Shown here piece after piece: positions 1 to 5,514 of a DNA stretch of 8,407 bases. The notes under the pieces are model-generated. The model did no database searches, had not been told where the DNA came from, and worked only from the letters and a program-made list of their open reading frames with translations. The DNA is from Clostridia bacterium (GTDB lineage Bacteria; Bacillota; Clostridia; Oscillospirales; Butyricicoccaceae): NCBI GenBank assembly GCA_017552495.1, contig JAFZPW010000178.1:1-8407 (forward strand), in the 5' to 3' direction. The first letter of the stretch is position 1. Each line of letters opens with the position of its first letter. The translations under genes and the position numbers were made by a program.

Positions 1-511
1 CGCCGGGACACACCGCTTTTATGGCCGCCCTGGTCTGGGCAAGGGGCAGGATCGCCCCTGTCTCGTTGCACACCGCCATCAGACTCACCAAAACCGTATC
101 GGGCCGCAGGGCCTCCGCCACGCGCAGGGGCGAAATGCTTCCGTCCCGCTCCGGCGGGACGAGCGTGACCTCATATCCCTGCTGCTTCAGGACTTTGAGG
201 GTGTTGCGGGTGGCGTCGTGCTCGATCTGGGTGGAAACGATGTGTTTCCCCAGATGGCGGTTTTTCGCCGCCGCACCGAAAAGCGCCGTATTGATGCTCT
301 CGCTTCCGCCGGAGGTAAAGGTCACCTGCGCCGACTTGCAGCCCAGCGCCTGCGCCAGCGCGCTTCGGCTCTCGTCCAGCAGCTTTCTCGCCCGAAGGCC
401 CGCCCCGTGAAGGGAGCCAGGATTGCCGAACGCGTCCATGGCGCGCTCCGCCGCCGCCCGCGCACAGGGCAGGACGGCGGTGGTGGCGGCGTTGTCCAAA
501 TAATATTCCAT
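1..511 (-). CDS. Cysteine desulfurase-like class V aminotransferase (NifS/IscS family), N-terminal part
   Basis: The first 170 residues are visible and the gene continues past the left edge. The protein opens with YLDNAATT, the classic N-terminal signature of NifS/IscS enzymes. It then shows GNPGSLHG (residues 29-36), a TSGGSE phosphate-binding loop (66-71), an EH pair whose His98 should stack on the PLP ring, and MAVCNETG (145-152), a variant of the usual MxVNNExG. Family members use PLP to take sulfur from cysteine for Fe-S clusters or thiolated tRNA. The PLP lysine and the catalytic cysteine lie outside the window, so activity is inferred. The ATG at 511-509 overlaps the glnS stop codon by one base (TGATG) and only weak Shine-Dalgarno sequence precedes it, which suggests translational coupling to glnS. 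A related class V enzyme such as a selenocysteine lyase is possible but less likely, given the NifS-type motifs. Confidence 0.88.
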   Translation of the reverse strand, partial: MEYYLDNAATTAVLPCARAAAERAMDAFGNPGSLHGAGLRARKLLDESRSALAQALGCKSAQVTFTSGGSESINTALFGAAAKNRHLGKHIVSTQIEHDATRNTLKVLKQQGYEVTLVPPERDGSISPLRVAEALRPDTVLVSLMAVCNETGAILPLAQTRAAIKAVCPG

Positions 512-2193
512 CACTTCTTAAAGCCGTCCTTCAGCGCGACGGCGCGGTTGAACACCAGATGCCCCGGCTCGCTGTCCCGGTTATCCACAGCGAAATAGCC
601 CTGCCGCATAAACTGGAAGCTGTCGGGCGCCTTGGCGCGCTCCAGGCTCTGTTCCACCTTGCACCCCCGCAAAATCTCCAGCGAATGGGGGTTGAGACAG
701 GCCAAAAAGCCATCCGCAAATCCGTCGGGATCAGCCTCGGTGAACAGGTCGTCATACATCCGCACCTCCGCGTCCACGGCGGTGGCGGCGTCTACCCAAT
801 GGAGCGTGGCGCCTTTGATCTTCCGCCCGTCGGCAGGGTCGCCGCCCCGGGAATCGGGATCATATGTGGCGTAAATCTCAAGGATATTGCCGTTTTCATC
901 CTTTTTGCAGCCGGTGCAGGCGATCACATAGGCGCCCTTCAGGCGGCACTCGGGCCCACCGGGGAACAGGCGCTTGTATTTGGGCACGGGCTCCTCCAAA
1001 AAATCCTCGGCCTCCACATACAGTTCCCGGGAGAAGGCGACGGTATGGGTGCCCTCCTCGGGTTTTGTGGGATTGTTCTCGATCTCAAAAGACTCGCTTT
1101 TCCCCTCGGGATAGTTGGTGATTACCAACTTGACAGGGCGCAGCACCGCCATCACCCGGCGGGCGTTCTCGTTGAGATCCTCCCGCAGACAATGCTCCAA
1201 AAAGGCGTATTCCACCGTGCTGGAGACCTTCGCCACGCCGATCCGGTCGCAGAAATTGCGGATGGAGCGGGGGGTATAACCCCGGCGGCGCAAACCGCAC
1301 AGAGTAGGCATACGGGGATCGTCCCAGCCGGAGACCTTGCCCTCCTCCACAAGTTGACGCAGCTTGCGTTTGGACATGACGGTGTGATCGATGCCCAGCC
1401 GGGCAAACTCAATCTGCCGGGGCTTGGAGGGAACCGACACATTGTTCACCACCCAGTCGTACAGCGGGCGGTGATCCTCATATTCCAGTGAGCAGAGGGA
1501 ATGGGTAATGCCCTCCAGCGCGTCCTGAATGGGGTGGGCAAAATCGTACATGGGGAAGATGCACCACTTGCTGCCCTGCCGGTGATGCTCGATATAGCGG
1601 ATACGGTAAATCACCGGATCCCGCATATTGAAATTGCCGGAGGTCAGGTCGATCCTGGCCCGCAGCGTGTATTTTCCCTCGGGAAACTCGCCGTTTTTCA
1701 TCCGCTCAAACAGATCCAGATTCTCCTCGATGGGCCGGTCGCGCCAGGGAGAGCGGGCGGGGGTGTTCACGTCGCCGCGATACTCCCGAAATTCCTCGGG
1801 AGTCAGCTCGCAGACGTAAGCCAGCCCTTTTTTGATGAGCTCCACGGCATATTCATAGTCTTTCTGGAAATAATCCGAGCCGTAATACAGCCTGTCCTCC
1901 CAGTCGAAGCCCAGCCAATGGATGTCCTCCTGAATCGCGTCCACAAACTCGGCGTCCTCCTTGGCGGGGTTGGTGTCGTCAAAGCGCAGGTTGCAGATGC
2001 CGCCGAACTTCTCCGCCGTGCCAAAATCGATGCAAAGCGCCTTGCAGTGGCCGATGTGCAGATAGCCGTTTGGCTCGGGAGGAAACCGGGTATGGACCTT
2101 TTTGCCCGCGAAGCGTCCGCCGGGGGCGATGTCCTCTTCAATAAAATCGTGGATAAAATTTCCGGCCATGCCGGGATTGATTTTTTCTTCCAT
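511..2193 (-). CDS. glnS: Glutaminyl-tRNA synthetase (GlnRS)
   Basis: A complete 560-residue class Ic aminoacyl-tRNA synthetase that attaches glutamine to tRNA-Gln in the cytoplasm using ATP. The Rossmann fold begins with RFPPEPNGYLHIGH (HIGH at 46-49). The PPEPNG form separates GlnRS from bacterial GluRS, which has APSPTG. LRFDDTNP follows at about 69-76, and VMSKRKL (272-278) is the KMSKS loop in its usual GlnRS form. The remainder, from about residue 340, fits the two-beta-barrel anticodon-binding region. Length matches the E. coli enzyme (about 554). The ATG at 2193 is preceded at 7-base spacing by GGAAAGGTG. The gene starts 32 bases after the gltX stop and shares one base with the next gene, so it is the middle gene of an operon. 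GlnRS is patchy in Firmicutes, many of which make Gln-tRNA through GatCAB instead. Confidence 0.97.
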   Translation of the reverse strand: MEEKINPGMAGNFIHDFIEEDIAPGGRFAGKKVHTRFPPEPNGYLHIGHCKALCIDFGTAEKFGGICNLRFDDTNPAKEDAEFVDAIQEDIHWLGFDWEDRLYYGSDYFQKDYEYAVELIKKGLAYVCELTPEEFREYRGDVNTPARSPWRDRPIEENLDLFERMKNGEFPEGKYTLRARIDLTSGNFNMRDPVIYRIRYIEHHRQGSKWCIFPMYDFAHPIQDALEGITHSLCSLEYEDHRPLYDWVVNNVSVPSKPRQIEFARLGIDHTVMSKRKLRQLVEEGKVSGWDDPRMPTLCGLRRRGYTPRSIRNFCDRIGVAKVSSTVEYAFLEHCLREDLNENARRVMAVLRPVKLVITNYPEGKSESFEIENNPTKPEEGTHTVAFSRELYVEAEDFLEEPVPKYKRLFPGGPECRLKGAYVIACTGCKKDENGNILEIYATYDPDSRGGDPADGRKIKGATLHWVDAATAVDAEVRMYDDLFTEADPDGFADGFLACLNPHSLEILRGCKVEQSLERAKAPDSFQFMRQGYFAVDNRDSEPGHLVFNRAVALKDGFKK

Positions 2194-2225
2194 AAAAAAT
2201 CACCTTTCCGTTTTCTGGATGCGGT

Positions 2226-3875
2226 TTACAGGGCGGCCAGGCAGTCCGTGATGCGGGCGCGGCAGCGCTCCTGTCCCAAAAGCGCCATAATGGCGTGAAG
2301 ATCGGGGGTATTTTTCCGCCCGGTGACGGCCCAGCGCACCACGGCGCTCACGTCGCCCACATGGCCGCGGAACCGCTCGGGCGCGGCCTTATAGGCCTTT
2401 ACGTCGGGAGAATAGCCCAACGCCGGGCAGATGTCCTTGAGTTTGCCGAACCAGGCGTCCTTGTCGTCGGCGCAGTCCATCAGCGGGAGATAGGCCTCCA
2501 AAATCCGCTTTTGCTCTGCGGGCTCCAGATCGGGAACCTCCTCCCGGACAAAAAGCGGATCGAAGAAATAGGCGGCATAGCCCTTCACGTCCTGCCAGCA
2601 GACGATGTCCTTCCGGGGCTTTTTGCCGCCCCGGTCAATGGAAAACAGCCCCTTGGCGTAGGCGGGATCGGCCGTCAAAAGGCCGTAAAACGCCGGGTCG
2701 AAACGCTGTGCCCAGGCGGATGCCTGGTCGTATACCTCCTCCGCGCTCATGCGGGCGACGGCCTCGGCCGAAACGCTTTTCAACTTTTGCAGGTCGAAGA
2801 GCGCGCCCGAGGCGCTCATTTTATTCAGCTTGAACGGGAATTCCGTATAGTGTGCCTCTTTGTTCTGTCTGCGCCAATCCTCGAAGTTGGAATTGCCGAT
2901 GGTCAGCAGATATTCCATCACCGCCTCGGCGGGATAGCCCTCTTCGATAAAGTAGCTGACGGCGGCCTCGGGATCCTTTCGCTTGGAGAGTTTGCGGCGC
3001 GAGCCGTCCTCCTCCTTCATGATGGGGGCAATGTGGGCGTATTTGGGGGCCTTGAGCCCGCACAGCCAGAAGATCTGGAGATGGATGGGCACCGAGGCGA
3101 TCCATTCGTCGGCCCGCACCACCTGGGTCACCCGCATCAGGGTGTCGTCCACCACGTGGGCAAAATGATAGGTGGGGATGCCGTCGCTCTTGAGCAGCAC
3201 CACGTCCACGAAGTTTTCCTCCATCTCGATGTCGCCGCGGATGGCGTCCTTGAACTTGACTCTGCCGCCCGGTTTGCCGGGGGAGCGGAGGCGCATCACA
3301 TAGGGCTTGCCCGCCTGAAGGGCGGCCTCCACTTCTTCCATGGGCCGGTCGCACCACAGGGCGTATTCTCCCCAGTAACCCGGGGTAACGCCGGCCGCCT
3401 CCTGCTTCTGCCGGATGGCGTCCAGCTCCTCCGCCGTGCAGAAGCAGGGATAGGCAAGTCCCTTTTCCACCAGTTCCTTGCAGAACACATGGTAGTATTC
3501 CGCCCGCAGGCTTTGGGTATAGGGGCCGTAATCGCCCTGCTCCTCCCCGTCGCCCAAAGCGCCCTCGTCAAACACGATGCCGAAATCCCGCAGGCCCCGG
3601 ACGATCAGCGAAACGCCGCCCGCCACCTCGCGTTTTTTATCGGTGTCCTCGATACGAAGAATGGCCACGCCGCCGGTGGTGTGGGCCACCCGCTCGCTGA
3701 CCATGGCGGAAAACACGCCGCCGATATGCAAAAACCCGGTGGGACTGGGGGCAAAACGGGTCACCTGCGCGCCCTCCTTCAGCGTGCGGGGCGGAAAGCG
3801 CCCCTCTATGAGTTGCTGCGGGGTCTGCGTCACATGGGGAAACAGCAATTGCGCCAGTCGGGTATAATCAGTCAT
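2226..3875 (-). CDS. gltX: Glutamyl-tRNA synthetase (GluRS)
   Basis: A 549-residue class Ic synthetase that charges tRNA-Glu with glutamate. After a leader of about 38 residues comes RFAPSPTGFLHIGG (HIGG at 50-53), then LRIEDTD (74-80), a CFC pair (145-147) in the region that binds zinc in some GluRS, and KLSKRKD (296-302) as the KMSKS loop. The helical anticodon-binding domain occupies the C-terminal part. It is longer than typical GluRS (about 470-490), and the N-terminal leader plus extended C-terminus resembles the long form I know from clostridia. I chose the ATG at 3875 because AGGAGTG lies 8 bases upstream and a promoter lies just beyond. The frame stays open for 77 more codons, but these run through the promoter and an upstream terminator and are not coding. 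First gene of the gltX-glnS-desulfurase operon. Confidence 0.95.
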   Translation of the reverse strand: MTDYTRLAQLLFPHVTQTPQQLIEGRFPPRTLKEGAQVTRFAPSPTGFLHIGGVFSAMVSERVAHTTGGVAILRIEDTDKKREVAGGVSLIVRGLRDFGIVFDEGALGDGEEQGDYGPYTQSLRAEYYHVFCKELVEKGLAYPCFCTAEELDAIRQKQEAAGVTPGYWGEYALWCDRPMEEVEAALQAGKPYVMRLRSPGKPGGRVKFKDAIRGDIEMEENFVDVVLLKSDGIPTYHFAHVVDDTLMRVTQVVRADEWIASVPIHLQIFWLCGLKAPKYAHIAPIMKEEDGSRRKLSKRKDPEAAVSYFIEEGYPAEAVMEYLLTIGNSNFEDWRRQNKEAHYTEFPFKLNKMSASGALFDLQKLKSVSAEAVARMSAEEVYDQASAWAQRFDPAFYGLLTADPAYAKGLFSIDRGGKKPRKDIVCWQDVKGYAAYFFDPLFVREEVPDLEPAEQKRILEAYLPLMDCADDKDAWFGKLKDICPALGYSPDVKAYKAAPERFRGHVGDVSAVVRWAVTGRKNTPDLHAIMALLGQERCRARITDCLAAL

Positions 3876-3883
3876 AGGTCGTT

Positions 3884-3890
3884 CACTCCT
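3884..3890 (-). promoter_or_regulatory. Ribosome binding site fixing the gltX start
   Basis: Read on the minus strand this is AGGAGTG, 8 bases before the ATG at 3875. It decides the start, because the reading frame is open for 77 codons further upstream with no comparable site that lies downstream of the promoter. Confidence 0.85.
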
Positions 3891-3920
3891 GAATGATAAA
3901 TTTCCGTATTTTATCATTTT

Positions 3921-3949
3921 ATTATATCCTTTTCCCGCTTCAGATGCAA
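3921..3949 (-). promoter_or_regulatory. Sigma-A-type promoter of the gltX-glnS operon
   Basis: On the minus strand TTGCAT (3949-3944) is followed after exactly 17 bases by a perfect TATAAT (3926-3921). Transcription should start near 3914, giving a leader of about 40 bases before gltX. That leader is too short for a T-box, and no T-box consensus was seen. Confidence 0.8.
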
Positions 3950-3959
3950 GAGCCGCGGC

Positions 3960-3993
3960 AAAAAAAGAGCGCGTTTCCTCCCGGAAAACGCGC
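3960..3993 (-). terminator. Intrinsic terminator on the minus strand, upstream of the gltX promoter
   Basis: On the minus strand a GC-rich inverted repeat (GCGCGTTTTCC / GGAAACGCGC, one bulged T, four-base GGGA loop) is followed by TCTTTTTTT. This is a well-formed rho-independent terminator. It would stop minus-strand transcripts arriving from the ferredoxin side about 10 bases before the gltX -35 box. It lies 12 bases after the stop codon of a small minus-strand open frame (4006-4134), which suggests a small gene or transcript ends here. Confidence 0.75.
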
Positions 3994-4005
3994 CCGCCGC
4001 CCCGT

Positions 4006-4134
4006 TTAGCTCTCGATTTTTTTGTCCTGCCTGACGGCGGAAAAGCGATTTTCATGCTCCATCGACGCAGTTTGACGGCTTCCTCCCGCCAAAAAGCCCG
4101 TGACATTCGCTGCCTGCTTCTTCAGATTAACCAC
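4006..4134 (-). CDS. Possible small protein gene (39-42 codons), unknown function
   Basis: A short minus-strand frame runs from GTG at 4134 to TAA at 4008-4006 and is bounded upstream by an in-frame TAA at 4146-4144. The product would be hydrophilic and basic. It begins VVNLKKQAANVTGFLAGGSR and ends VRQDKKIES. I do not recognise it. The case for a gene is the intrinsic terminator 12 bases after the stop and a strong AGAGGTGG Shine-Dalgarno-like stretch at 4137-4130. That stretch overlaps the GTG, so it would instead serve a CTG at 4125 (five bases away, giving a 39-residue protein), which is a rare start. No convincing promoter was found upstream. Alternatives are the 3' remnant of a decayed gene, a small RNA, or chance. 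Confidence 0.33.
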   Translation of the reverse strand: MVNLKKQAANVTGFLAGGSRQTASMEHENRFSAVRQDKKIES

Positions 4135-4216
4135 CTCTTTTGGTTATGTTTCCCCGTTTTGCGGAAATCTTACCGGAAATCCCGAAAAAATGTTTGCTGT
4201 TCGGCAAAAGAAAGTC

Positions 4217-4245
4217 TTGCAATCTGGCCCGATTCTGCTTATAAT
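4217..4245 (+). promoter_or_regulatory. Sigma-A-type promoter of the ferredoxin gene
   Basis: TTGCAA (4217-4222) and a perfect TATAAT (4240-4245) are separated by 17 bases. The predicted start of transcription near 4252 leaves a leader of about 25 bases containing AGGAGGTG (4262-4269), 7 bases from the ATG. Both promoter and ribosome binding site are near consensus, so high expression is expected. Confidence 0.85.
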
Positions 4246-4276
4246 GAAAACAAGTTCTAACAGGAGGTGCTTTTCT

Positions 4277-4444
4277 ATGGCATACAAAATTTCTGACGCC
4301 TGCATCGGCTGCGGTACCTGCGCCGGCGCTTGCCCCATGGACGCCATCAAGGACGCCGGCGGCAAGTTTGAGATCGACGAGAACGCATGCGTGAGCTGCG
4401 GCACCTGCGCGGGCGCTTGCCCCGTTGGCGCGATCTCCGAATAA
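4277..4444 (+). CDS. 2[4Fe-4S] clostridial-type ferredoxin
   Basis: A complete 55-residue electron carrier of the classic clostridial size. It has two Cx2Cx2Cx3CP motifs: Cys9, 12, 15, 19 and Cys38, 41, 44, 48, each followed by proline. In this fold the last cysteine of each motif ligates the other cluster, so all eight ligands for two low-potential [4Fe-4S] clusters are present. In anaerobes such proteins shuttle electrons between enzymes like pyruvate:ferredoxin oxidoreductase and hydrogenase; the partner here cannot be read from context. The two halves repeat each other at 29-residue spacing, including the shared string CGTCAGACP, with 25 of 27 bases identical there. The gene has its own promoter and terminator, so it is a monocistron. 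The start is set by AGGAGGTG at 7-base spacing. Confidence 0.97.
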   Translation: MAYKISDACIGCGTCAGACPMDAIKDAGGKFEIDENACVSCGTCAGACPVGAISE

Positions 4445-4455
4445 TCTCTGCATTC

Positions 4456-4491
4456 AAAAAACATCCCCTGCAAAAGCGGGGGATGTTTTTT
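4456..4491 (+). terminator. Strong intrinsic terminator after the ferredoxin gene
   Basis: CATCCCCTGC (4462-4471), an AAAA loop and GCGGGGGATG (4476-4485) form a 10-base-pair stem with one G-T wobble, followed by six T. Six A precede the stem, so it should also work on the minus strand and insulate the ferredoxin gene from the operon to its right. Confidence 0.92.
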
Positions 4492-4533
4492 GATTTTCCA
4501 AAAATTAGTCTTTTTTTATACCTTAAAATATGA

Positions 4534-4539
4534 TATACT
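4534..4539 (+). promoter_or_regulatory. Probable extended -10 promoter of the MoxR-DUF58 operon
   Basis: TATACT at 4534-4539 is preceded by TGA, giving a TGnTATACT extended -10 element. Upstream at suitable spacing there is only a T-rich run (4511-4517) and no good -35 box. Together with the AT-rich surroundings this suggests a promoter that depends on the extended -10 or on an activator. AAAGGAAG (4557-4564) precedes the ATG at 4573 by 8 bases. Confidence 0.6.
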
Positions 4540-4572
4540 GTTTTCATTTGAAAGAGAAAGGAAGCCTGTTTT

Positions 4573-5514
4573 ATGGATATTTCCCGTTTTACCGATTACC
4601 GAAACAAGGTCGTCGGCGCCTGTTCCACCGTGATCGTAGGGAAAGACGAAGCAATCCAGAATGTGCTCGCCTGCTTTATCTGTTCGGGTCACGTACTGCT
4701 GGAGGACGTGCCGGGCACCGGCAAAACCATGCTGCTGCGAGCCTTTGCCAAGGCCGTGGGCGGCGGCTTCAAGCGCATCCAGTTCACTCCCGACCTGCTG
4801 CCCTCCGACCTGACGGGCATCAACTTTTATGACCAGAAGTCAGGCGAGTTCCGCTTCCGTCCCGGCCCGCTGTTTTCCAACATCATTCTGGCCGATGAGA
4901 TCAACCGCGCCACCCCCCGCACCCAGTCCAGTCTGCTGGAGGCCATGGAGGAGCGCCAGATCACCGTGGACGGCGTCACCACCCGTCTGGAGGAGCCCTT
5001 TATGGTCATGGCCACCCAGAACCCGGTGGAGTCCTATGGCACCTTCCCCCTGCCCGAAGCGCAGACCGACCGCTTTTTCATGCGGTTACGGCTGGGTTAT
5101 ATGACCCGGGAGCAGGAGCTTTCCGTGATCGGTCGGCGCTCGGCCATTGATCTGATCGCCGAACTGCCCCAGGTCGTCACCGCCGACGAGACTGCCTGGG
5201 TCAAGGCCAACTATTCCGCCATGACCGTTCCCGACCCCTCTGCCGGCTATCTGATGGACATCATCTCCGCCACCCGCGGCGAGAGCCGCTTCCTCACCGG
5301 CGTTTCCACCCGCGGCGCCATCGCTTTGTATAAGGCCGCACAGGTCACCGCCGCCTTTCGTGGGCGGGATTATGTGATCCCCGAAGACATAAAAGATATG
5401 GCCCTGCCCGTTTTGGCCCACCGCATCACCTCCGGCACCGCCCGCAGCGAAGATGTGGAAGCCCGTCTTTCCGATCTGCTGGATAAAATTCCCGTCCCGA
5501 CGGAAGTGATTTGA
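4573..5514 (+). CDS. MoxR-family AAA+ ATPase
   Basis: A 313-residue cytoplasmic AAA+ ATPase of the MoxR family, close to the usual length of about 310-330. Visible elements are the Walker A motif DVPGTGKT (45-52, Lys51), the Walker B motif IILADE (104-109), the nearby NRATPRTQSSLLEAMEE stretch typical of MoxR, sensor 1 ATQNP (147-151), an arginine-finger candidate Arg167 in AQTDRFF, and sensor 2 GVSTRGAI (243-250, Arg247). All nucleotide-handling residues are intact, so ATP hydrolysis is expected. MoxR proteins usually work with proteins encoded next to them, often of the DUF58/VWA type, as chaperone-like remodellers. Here the stop is directly followed by the ATG of a DUF58 gene. The layout matches B. 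subtilis yeaC-yeaD-yebA. The client of this copy is unknown. Confidence 0.95.
   Translation: MDISRFTDYRNKVVGACSTVIVGKDEAIQNVLACFICSGHVLLEDVPGTGKTMLLRAFAKAVGGGFKRIQFTPDLLPSDLTGINFYDQKSGEFRFRPGPLFSNIILADEINRATPRTQSSLLEAMEERQITVDGVTTRLEEPFMVMATQNPVESYGTFPLPEAQTDRFFMRLRLGYMTREQELSVIGRRSAIDLIAELPQVVTADETAWVKANYSAMTVPDPSAGYLMDIISATRGESRFLTGVSTRGAIALYKAAQVTAAFRGRDYVIPEDIKDMALPVLAHRITSGTARSEDVEARLSDLLDKIPVPTEVI

Larger units (their letters stand above)
3876..4276. other. Divergent intergenic region between gltX and the ferredoxin gene
   Basis: This 401-base stretch separates two oppositely directed genes. From left to right it holds the gltX ribosome binding site and promoter, a minus-strand intrinsic terminator, a doubtful small minus-strand open frame, a short direct repeat (CGGAAATC twice, 4162-4169 and 4174-4181), and the ferredoxin promoter and ribosome binding site. 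No tRNA, riboswitch consensus or mobile-element end was recognised. Confidence 0.7.

Noticed and set aside
559..2298. Two long plus-strand open frames opposite glnS (559-1491 and 1501-2298)
   Set aside because: Both are the mirror of a gene with complete GlnRS motifs, and they show no recognisable protein family.
2295..3896. A 533-codon plus-strand open frame opposite gltX
   Set aside because: It lies fully antisense to a clear GluRS gene. Its composition (rich in Gly, His, Leu and Val, with no recognisable motifs) is typical of shadow frames in GC-rich DNA.
3876..4106. A 77-codon in-frame N-terminal extension of gltX starting at 4106
   Set aside because: It would run through an intrinsic terminator and the gltX promoter, its sequence does not resemble GluRS, and the ATG at 3875 has a well-spaced AGGAGTG and matches the family N-terminus.
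3876..4260. A T-box or other riboswitch controlling the synthetase operon, using the terminator at 3960-3993 as its attenuator
   Set aside because: No T-box consensus (GGGTGGNACCGCG type) was found on the minus strand, and the near-consensus promoter lies downstream of the terminator, so the terminator is not in the leader of the main transcript.
4445..4572. A further small gene between the ferredoxin gene and the MoxR gene
   Set aside because: The space is filled by the terminator, an AT-rich promoter region and the ribosome binding site. No short frame with a start and ribosome binding site fits.
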